A stretch of DNA of 64,000 nt from Dipteris shenzhenensis (Eukaryota; Polypodiophyta; Polypodiopsida; Gleicheniales), in NCBI GenBank assembly GCA_047967505.1, contig CM106539.1. One strand, written 5' to 3'. The translations under genes were made by a program, and so were the position numbers. This document shows positions 57,560 through 64,000 of the stretch, one piece after another. Each line of letters begins with the position of its first letter. Position 1 is the first letter of the stretch. Below the pieces are notes generated by a model. It had not been told where the DNA came from. It ran no database searches and was given only the letters and a program-made list of their open reading frames with translations.

Positions 57560-58200
57560 GTATAGCATCTGAATCTTAATCAATCTAGGGGTTTTTCTCC
57601 TTGACGAGATTGATCTTTCCTTTTGAGCACACATCTCCGGCATACCAGGCCTTTGAAAGCCCCCTTGTGTGTAGAATCTGGGCATTGGCAGCTCTGTTTG
57701 CCTGTTCTTTTACCTCCACATATACACATGTGGAGCTTTGTCATTTTCCTGATTGTTTTGTTGATGAAGTGTGTTCCTCTGTTTGATACTATCTCAATAG
57801 GTACACCAAATCTTGTAATGATATTATGATATAGAAAATATGCAACAGTTCTAGCTTTATTATCTTTGAGGGCTACTGCTTCCACCCATTTTGTGCAATA
57901 ATCAGTTGCACCAAGTATGTATGATTACCTGTATATTTTGTTGCTGGTTTGATAGGGACGACAAAGTCTAGCCCCCCACTTTTGAAAAGTTTCTAATGCT
58001 AGGATGGGCTGATGTTGCATCCTGTCATCATTCAGTGGCCTATCATCTCTTTGGCATGGTGGTAAACAAGATTTTGCATAGTTATGAGCATCTTTTAGGA
58101 CTGTGGGCCACCACCTGCCTGCTTGCAATATTTTTCCACCTGTGATTTCACCTAAAAAGCGTCCTCTTGCTGATCCTCCATGTGCCTCTACTAGACAGCT
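57560..58200 (-). pseudogene. Ty3 integrase fragment
   Basis: On the - strand: LQAGRWWPTVLKDAHNYAKS, ALETFQKWG, then VEAVALKDNKARTVAYFLY and GVPIEIVSNRGTHFINKT (57,885-57,730). Zinc-domain end and first half of the integrase core. The second acidic residue position reads N (SNRG for SDRG). Breaks and no flanking LTR. Confidence 0.88.
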
Positions 58201-58499
58201 TTTTGCTCATGAGCTGCAGTCAAGACTCGGTTGAGATTAATAACCAACACATGCTTCAGGATGGTTATCACACCATTGTCCATTTGCTTCTACAGCATGG
58301 TTATAGAAATCCTATGGTCACATAGTTTTCTAGCACACATGCCACCCAGCAGTAAGGAATGGGGCTGCTTTCACAGCGCAAATCAAGTTTTAGCACTATT
58401 GTAATGGTGTATTGTTTGTCCCATATGCCATATTTAGCCTCTTGTGCACGTTGACACTTTTATGCTCTCTCTCTCTCCCTCTCTCTCTCTCCACCGATG

Positions 58500-58660
58500 C
58501 TATATGACTATGTATTTGTAGCATTCAGCATGGGTGATGATGCTCGCTTAGTAGCTCCACCCTTCTGCTTGTTTGTACCAAGCTTTTATCAGTCTCATAG
58601 ACCCATGGGTCTTTCGTAGAATTTAATAAACTTTCTTTCTTTCTCTCTCTCCGGTGCCCA
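58500..58660 (+). mobile_element. Non-LTR 3' tail fragment (copy 2)
   Basis: GATGCTCGCTTAGTAGCTCC and about 75 further bases match the 3' end at 56,050-56,160. It includes the stem AGACC-CATG-GGTCT (58,600-58,613) and TTTAATAAACTTTCTTTC. A (CT)n run at 58,462-58,492 precedes it. Confidence 0.82.
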
Positions 58661-58796
58661 TGCTCTCCCCATAGCATAATGTACATGACAAAAGTTGGTC
58701 ATTGTTTCCTGTACCTTACTAGGTCGTGTAGTGATGAACAGCTTAATGGTAGAAGAAGAAGTGAGTTTTTATCATCACCTTTTGTATGTTCACACT

Positions 58797-58960
58797 TTTT
58801 TTTGGGGGTGAAATCCATTTGTCATTATATTACTCAAAACAGTCCCTAGAAAGGGACAGCCAGTTACAAGCATCAAAAGATATCATTATATGACAAGAAG
58901 GCAGGGTATTCTAGATCCTGTGCATTTATATGACAAGAAGGCAGGATATTTAGATCCTGT
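58797..58960 (-). mobile_element. L1 3' end fragment (poly(A) on the - strand)
   Basis: A T-run at 58,797-58,804 followed by GGGGGTGAAATCCATTTGTC is the reverse of an L1 3' end (ATGGATTTCACCCCC then A-run), as at 61,600-61,640. A 40-bp direct repeat (ATATGACAAGAAGGCAGG) occurs at 58,887 and 58,927. Confidence 0.6.
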
Positions 58961-59743
58961 GCATTTAAAATGATTGCCGTAGAGATGCCCGGGTTTTTAC
59001 ACACACACACTCAGGTGTGGGCATATAGATGTTCAGATTGTTTGTTTCTGGATGTGAACTTACAAATACGTATATTAACACTGTTTGCTTGGAGGTGCTT
59101 GAAATCCACCTCATGATGTGTAAAAAATGTCGTCTCGTATGGAATGACATGATTGAAAGCGATTTCTTTTCTGCATCTTCTTTGGGTTACAGCAATCTGG
59201 TGTCAATGATCGTTCAGGCCTGAGGTCATGGTCAACTGACCTCTTGATGGAGTTGTCAATATGTGGACTGTTCAAGCAGTTCCTATCAGTCTGCTATAAA
59301 TAACCTTCAGTGGACCATCTAAGAAAAACAGTTGCTTACATTTTACCTAGCTGATAATATGGCAAAATGGAATGTGCAAATTTCTCAATGCTATCTGCTT
59401 ACAGAATTTAATTTGCATAGTATTTAGTGTCCACTATCAGCATTTTGAAATATATGGTTAATAGTTTTCCTTGTGATTTTGTCATGGTTTTTTTTCTTAC
59501 TCAAGATGTATGATTCATTTAAGCTTTTTTTGGGACTTAACATTCTTTCGACATTCAAGCCCTTTCCCTTCCCATCATTTTTCCCACACCTAAACCCTTC
59601 CTCTTGCTGCTGCTTTTGTTTCATGCCATGGCCCAGGGACAGGTAAGGTTGATTGGGTAACTTTATCGTATCATTTTCCCTTTATTTATTTTTGGAATAT
59701 AAGGTTCATCTGCTTACTCTTTATTTTTGTGCTTGACGTGCAG

Positions 59744-60038
59744 AAGCAAAGGGTGATTGGCGTGCTGATGACTCAGGTGAATGCCACCAAACTAGAAAAC
59801 TTGGTTTATGATAGAACCGGGCTTCAAAAAACTGGTGAATTACTGATAGGTGTGCCAGAAAACTTGAATGAAGTTTATTCCTTATTCCCACCATTGGAGA
59901 ATCCAAATGTAAGTCTACTTCTCAATCATGGTGCCATGGAACGGGCTATAAATGGAGAGTCTGGAGTATTGACAGAAAAGGATTATCGAGGCATCAAGGT
60001 CATTGCAGCATATAGACCTGTTGGGTTTTTACAGTGGG
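59744..60038 (+). CDS. dCache-type membrane sensor, exon 3
   Basis: Codons 230-327 plus one base. KQRVIGVLMTQVNATKLENL, DRTGLQKTGELLIGV and KDYRGIKVIAAYRPVGFLQW follow the membrane-proximal Cache pattern (GVL...l..l.......GL..TGE.l....RG..V.AAYRPV), which is the most diagnostic part. The acceptor is GACGTGCAG; the donor is TGGG|GTTTGT in phase 1, which joins to exon 4 as QWGLLAKVE, as expected for this domain. The frame is fully open. Confidence 0.83.
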
Positions 60039-60155
60039 GTTTGTATCCAACATGCATGCATTGCTCTTTATGCTCATTGGGAATATTAAGCTATGTGCAT
60101 GTGGGCTTGAGCTGTTTTGCACCTGACCCCTGTCTTTGTTGATGCCTTTCTGTAG

Positions 60156-60280
60156 GTCTGTTGGCAAAGGTTGAAGTGCATGAGGCATATGCACCTGTCC
60201 GTAATGTACGCATTGTGATAGTCGTCACAATTGTTGTTCTCCTCGTTTTGGGTGTGATGGCTTCTCTTGGGTTAGCTAAG
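60156..60280 (+). CDS. dCache-type membrane sensor, exon 4
   Basis: Finishes Gly-328 and adds codons 329-369. LLAKVEVHEAYAPVRNVR ends the sensor domain and IVIVVTIVVLLVLGVMASLG is the second membrane helix. The acceptor is TTTCTGTAG; the donor GTATTA is in phase 0. The cytosolic output domain should follow in later exons, none of which is seen before 64,000. Membrane proteins of this layout are usually sensor histidine kinases, sometimes nucleotide cyclases; the sequence here cannot decide. Confidence 0.83.
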
Positions 60281-61388
60281 GTATTACATCTATCAACCTA
60301 TGGTGATTTTTTCATGCTAAACTTTTAAGATCTACATGGATGTCTCTTATTTTGATGTGGTTGCAATAGATTTGTTAACTGTTTGTACATGATATTTTGA
60401 ATTGGCTGTCGTTTTGGAAATTGGGTGTGATGGCATTCTCTTGGGTTAGCTAAGGTATTACACCTCTCAACCTACGTTGATTTTTTCATACTAGACTTTA
60501 TAGATCTACATTCATGTCTCTCATTTGATTTGGTTGCAATAGATATGTGTTTTGTTTGTACATGATACTTTGAATTGGCTGTCGTTATGTATCGGGCATA
60601 AAGGTTTGAATAATTTCTGTGGATTCTGATCTAAGAACTGTTTTGATGAACCAATACATAAATGTGATGAGAGGCTGTGACTTGGTCCATAATTGGATGT
60701 ATGATATGGTTCATAACCTTGTGGTTGGCTATCATTAGGCTAGAAACCAAAATAAAAGCAAAAAATTCAAGACAAAGGCCTTGGCGCGCGCGCACACACA
60801 GAGACACACACACATTTGCATATGTGTGTGTGTGTGCGCGCGCGGGCGCACGCGTGTGTTTCTTGTTCTCCTTGTTTTGGGTGTGATGTCCTCTCTTGGG
60901 TTAGCTAAGGTATTAGAACTATCAACCTATGGTGGATTTTTAGATATGTACATGCATGTCTCTCATTTTGATGTGGATGCACTAGATATGATGTTTCGAA
61001 TTTGTTGTCGTTATATAGGCATGAATAAATTGTAGATTCTGATCTAAGAACTAGATATGATGTTTCGAATTTGTTGTCGTTATATAGGCATGAATAAATT
61101 GTAGATTCTGATCTAAGAACTGTCTTGATGAACCAATACTGTTTGGGGATCTACATGCACGTTTCTCATTTTGATGTGGTTGCACTAGGTATGATGTTTT
61201 GAATTTGCTGTCATTATATAGGCATGAATAAATTGTAGATTCTGATCTAAGAACTGTCTTGATGAGCTGATACGTAAATGTGATGAGGGGCTGTGACTTG
61301 GTCTGTACGTGGATGTATGGTAGATTTTATTGTTCATAACCTTGTCGGCGGCTATCATTAGGCTAGAAACCAAATTCGGGACAAGGGC

Positions 61389-61416
<28 letters not shown>
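60281..61416 (+). repeat. Intron after exon 4: decayed duplications of the exon-4 end and its intron
   Basis: GGGTGTGATGG...TCTTGGGTTAGCTAAGG, the exon-4 end with its donor, recurs at 60,424-60,457 and 60,876-60,913. The following intron stretch (ATCAACCTAYGGTGATTTTT) and the segment GCATGAATAAATTGTAGATT (61,020; 61,087; 61,221) recur as well. Successive tandem duplications of 60-450 bp fit. None adds an in-frame coding copy: the second copy has an extra base. Confidence 0.8.
60783..60860. repeat. Alternating purine-pyrimidine inverted repeat (CG/CA...TG/CG)
   Basis: CGCGCGCGCACACACA, then TTTGCATATG, then GTGTGTGTGCGCGCGCG: nearly self-complementary around the centre. A shorter version lies at 63,295-63,355 in the duplicated unit. 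Confidence 0.85.
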
Positions 61417-61427
<11 letters not shown>

Positions 61428-61440
61428 CTAGAATGTCCCT

Positions 61441-61642
61441 CAAGCAATCCTTACATGACAGTTTTGCTGCAAGGGATTTGGATGCTACTAGCCTTGAAGT
61501 GTTCTCTACTTGTTTTTGAGTTCTTCTATCGGGCTCTCTTTCGGAGTTCTTTGCTAGTGTGTGGGAGACTTCCCATATTGTAAATTTATGAGAATATAAA
61601 TACAATGGATTTTACCCAAAAAAAAAAAAAAAAAAAAAAAAA
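61441..61642 (+). mobile_element. 5'-truncated L1 insertion with poly(A) tail
   Basis: About 200 bp ending AATACAATGGATTTTACCC and 25 A residues (61,618-61,642). The 24 bases before it (61,417-61,440) recur after it (61,643-61,666) with one mismatch. It is a plant L1 3' end inserted in a (GT)n tract. Good poly(A) and duplication suggest a fairly recent event. Confidence 0.88.
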
Positions 61643-61666
61643 GTGTGTGCGTGCTAGAAAGTCCCT

Positions 61667-63090
61667 TCATTGAAACAGAATTATTTGATGCGAAGAAATC
61701 GTGTGGCAGATGGAAATCTCCAAGATGTGATGGTCTTACTGTTAAATTCTTTCTTGCATACTGGGATATCCTGAAATCAACTTTGCTGCGCATGATCAAT
61801 TCTGCTTGGGAAAATCAGCACATGCCGGAGTCCTGGAAAAAAAGGATTTTAAAACTTCTTTCGGAGAAGCAAATATGTGAATCCTTGGCTGATTGGAGGC
61901 CTATCATCACTAAAATGGTGGTTGATCGCATTAAAGGGGTATCTACACGATGGCCTTTATCCTACACAATATGGGTTTGTTCCCCGCCGGCATATCACAG
62001 ATAACATTGCGAATGCTTATGTTGGAATAGAATATGCCAAATACATAGAGCAGGATGTTTTATTACTGCAGGTTGGCATTGCCAAGGCATTTGACACAAT
62101 CCAATGAGATTTTATGTCACAAACTATGCATGCATTGGGTTTTGGTCAGAAATCGCAGCATGTTATTTTTTGGCTCTACAGTGACAATAAAGCTGCCTGC
62201 ATACTCTCTGGGGATATTTCTGAAGCATGGACTCTTCCTTGTTCAGTTTGTCAGGGTTGTCCACTTAGTGCTCTTTTATATGCCATTGCCACGCATCCCA
62301 TGCTTCAATACATGGATCATTTGGTGGCGACCGACATACTGCATGGATTGGAGATTCGTGGAAGCAACACTATGGCTTATGCTGATAATTCATTTTTTAC
62401 TCCTCGGAATACTAAACATGATCCATCCTCCATGATACATGCCTTATCCTTATATGGTTTGGTCGCAGGTCTTCATGTCAATTTTTAGAAATCTAAGTTG
62501 GTTCCTTTGCACTCCAAAGGATGGCATTCTCTTTTATGGCCGGGGGAAATTGCCCAACCTATTCAACTGGTTAGGTTCGATAATTACTCGTCACCAACAG
62601 TCTAATTGGATACTTGCAAAGCTAAAGAAAAAGCTTGAATACTGGAAGTTAGCCACTTGGCCATTGCCTGTCAGGCTTTGCCATTTTGATGGCATATATT
62701 CAATTTTACTTGCCTTTTTTATGTTCAGCAAAGGAGATCTTACTTCTTTCGTGTCTATTGTTATGAAAACCTTCTGGTGCTTCAAACATGGCAAAAAAAG
62801 TTTGAGATTGCTTTCGGTTCAGCATCTCTGCTCACCAAAGATGCATGGGGGTCTCAATATTCTTAACATCCATGTACATATTCTTGCTTATAAGGGAAAA
62901 ATGATGCTGCAATTTATGCAGGGTTCTCAGCCTTGGGCTGCCATGATGCGCCATTTGCTCTCACAACTCACCACCCCTGCCTTTGGATATTGGCAGCCCA
63001 CTCACTGGGATTTTCTTTTGGGTTGTATTGATGGTAAGATCAAAGGCTGTCCACCATTGGTATCCAACATGTAAATGGACTTGAAACACA
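61667..63090 (+). pseudogene. L1-type LINE RT fragment
   Basis: WKSPRCDGLTVKFFLAYWDI (61,710), SAWENQHMPESWKKRIL, LADWRPI, then in shifted frames YGFVPRRHITDNI, LLQVGIAKAFDTI (62,070), CQGCPLSALLYAIATHP (62,248) and MAYADNSFFT (62,372), where FADD is YADN. The thumb follows, then a C-terminal frame to about 63,070 (KMHGGLNILNIHVHILAYK). No 3' tail of its own. It lies between repeat units of the sensor-gene intron. Confidence 0.9.
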
Positions 63091-63149
63091 TTCTCTCGCT
63101 TTTGGAATGGCATGGCCGGGATTCCTTATAGGGAATTTCTCTAAGAGCT

Positions 63150-63590
63150 AAGAGCATACATAATTGTGATGAGAGGCTGTGACTTGGGCCATAATTTTAT
63201 GTATGGTAGAATTTATGGTTCATAACCGTGTGGTTGGCTATCATTAGGCTAGAAACCAAAATAAAAGCAAAAAATTCAAGACAAAGGCCTTGGCACGTGC
63301 GCACACAGAGACACACACACATTTGTATGTGTGTGTGTGTGCGCGCACGCACGCATGTGTTTCTTGTTCTCCTGGTTTTGGGTGTGATGGCCTCTCTTGG
63401 GTTAGCTAAGGTTATTAGACCTATCAACCTATGGTGGATTAGCTAAAGCATTAGACCTATCAATCTATGGTGGATTTTTAGAGATGTACATGCATGTCTC
63501 ATTTTGATGTGGTTGCACTAGATATGATGTTTCGAATTTGTTGTCGTTATATAGGCATGAATAAATTGTAGATTCTGATCTAAGATAAAG
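63150..63590 (+). repeat. Second large copy of the intron unit (matches 60,650-61,060)
   Basis: From GTGATGAGAGGCTGTGACTTGG through the CA/GT inverted repeat and the pseudo-exon TGTGATGGCCTCTCTTGGG (63,383) to TAGATTCTGATCTAAGA, about 430 bp match 60,660-61,060 closely. It contains its own short internal duplication (TCAACCTATGGTGGAT, 63,424 and 63,460). Confidence 0.88.
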
Positions 63591-63719
63591 TGCTAAACTA
63601 GTGAATCAAAATACCAGAGTAGCAAAATAACATAAGAGTATCAAGTGCTGAGAGCTAGCTAGCTAGCTAGCACCCTTAGTACATGCTCAGGTTCCATATA
63701 TTCAGGTAACCTGGTGGTT

Positions 63720-63726
63720 CTCGAAA

Positions 63727-63761
<35 letters not shown>

Positions 63762-64000
63762 AAGAAAGAAAGAAAGGAAAGGTGTACTAAGGAGACCTCG
63801 CGGGTCTATGAGACAAGATACAAAATATTTGTAAACCATACAAGCCACTGTGGGCTGAAGTAAAGAGCTCACTAAGGCCCTTGCCAAGTGCTAAGTGCTA
63901 AAAATGCAAAAAGCTAGTACAAAATATAGAAAATATAGTAGGAAAAAGAGCAATCAAATGCTGCTCAAAGCAAGAGCTCCAAGTACATCTGCAGGCTCTA
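63720..64000 (-). mobile_element. Non-LTR 3' tail fragment (copy 3), runs off the window
   Basis: On the - strand: TCTTGTCTCATAG, stem AGACC-CGCGA-GGTCT (63,807-63,793), then CTTTCCTTTCTTTCTTTC and a (CT)n run (63,730-63,775). The body continues rightward past the window end. An (AGCT)n palindrome lies just left, at 63,654-63,672. Confidence 0.75.

Larger units (their letters stand above)
50177..59743 (+). other. Intron 2 of the sensor gene (about 9.6 kb), filled with transposons
   Basis: Runs from GTACAT to TTGACGTGCAG. It contains a possible LTR, about 2.5 kb of unassigned sequence, a non-LTR element with a nested insertion, several fragments sharing that element's 3' tail, Ty3 integrase debris and an L1 3' end. 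Very long introns with transposons are usual in gymnosperms and ferns. Confidence 0.7.

Noticed and set aside
57601-57829. Two + strand frames of 61 and 68 codons as small secreted proteins.
   Set aside because: They lie antisense to a Ty3 integrase fragment with a clear second-acidic-residue region.

Overview
The window is nuclear DNA of a land plant with a large, retrotransposon-rich genome, most likely a gymnosperm or fern. This is inferred from Ty1/copia and Ty3 elements of plant type, plant L1-like and other non-LTR elements, GT..AG introns, and one host gene with a 9.6-kb intron packed with transposon remains. The species cannot be fixed from the sequence.

About three quarters of the window is nested, decayed transposons. 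1-13,998: an older copia element (5' end off-window) interrupted twice. A complete copia (copia-1, 611-6516, + strand; 171-bp LTRs with one difference; 5-bp duplication GTATG) sits in its RT gene. A second complete copia (copia-2, 7769-13560, - strand; about 3% LTR divergence; duplication ATTCA/ATTTA) sits at the end of its RNase H. 13,999-22,233: a Ty3 element (A, - strand) that lost gag and most of pol but kept the integrase end and a long extra ORF downstream of it. 22,234-28,710: a fuller + copy of the same family (B), with its RT core inverted in place. 28,715-31,600: an L1-type LINE (-). 31,600-35,900: another Ty3 pol (D, +) with a 0.53-kb tandem duplication. 35,960-39,950: LINE fragments (-) and AT-rich DNA. 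40,083-43,900: a third, badly decayed copy of the A/B family (C, +), again with the extra ORF. 44,000-47,900: nothing recognisable.

From 48,170 base composition changes: CpG is retained and three CACGTGG boxes lie about three helical turns apart. A host gene follows on the + strand. Four exons (49,372-49,611; 49,730-50,176; 59,744-60,038; 60,156-60,280) join in frame to 369 codons: a cytosolic N-terminus, a membrane helix, a dCache-like extracellular sensor and a second membrane helix. The output domain lies beyond the window; a sensor histidine kinase is the best guess. Its large intron holds a non-LTR element of a second type (53,460-56,165), short derivatives sharing that element's 3' tail, and Ty3 integrase debris. 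The intron after exon 4 carries repeated decayed copies of the exon-4 end and more LINE sequence.

The two least ordinary observations are the long post-integrase ORF shared by three Ty3 copies, and a 3'-terminal stem-loop shared by five non-LTR copies, one with a paired compensatory change in the stem.
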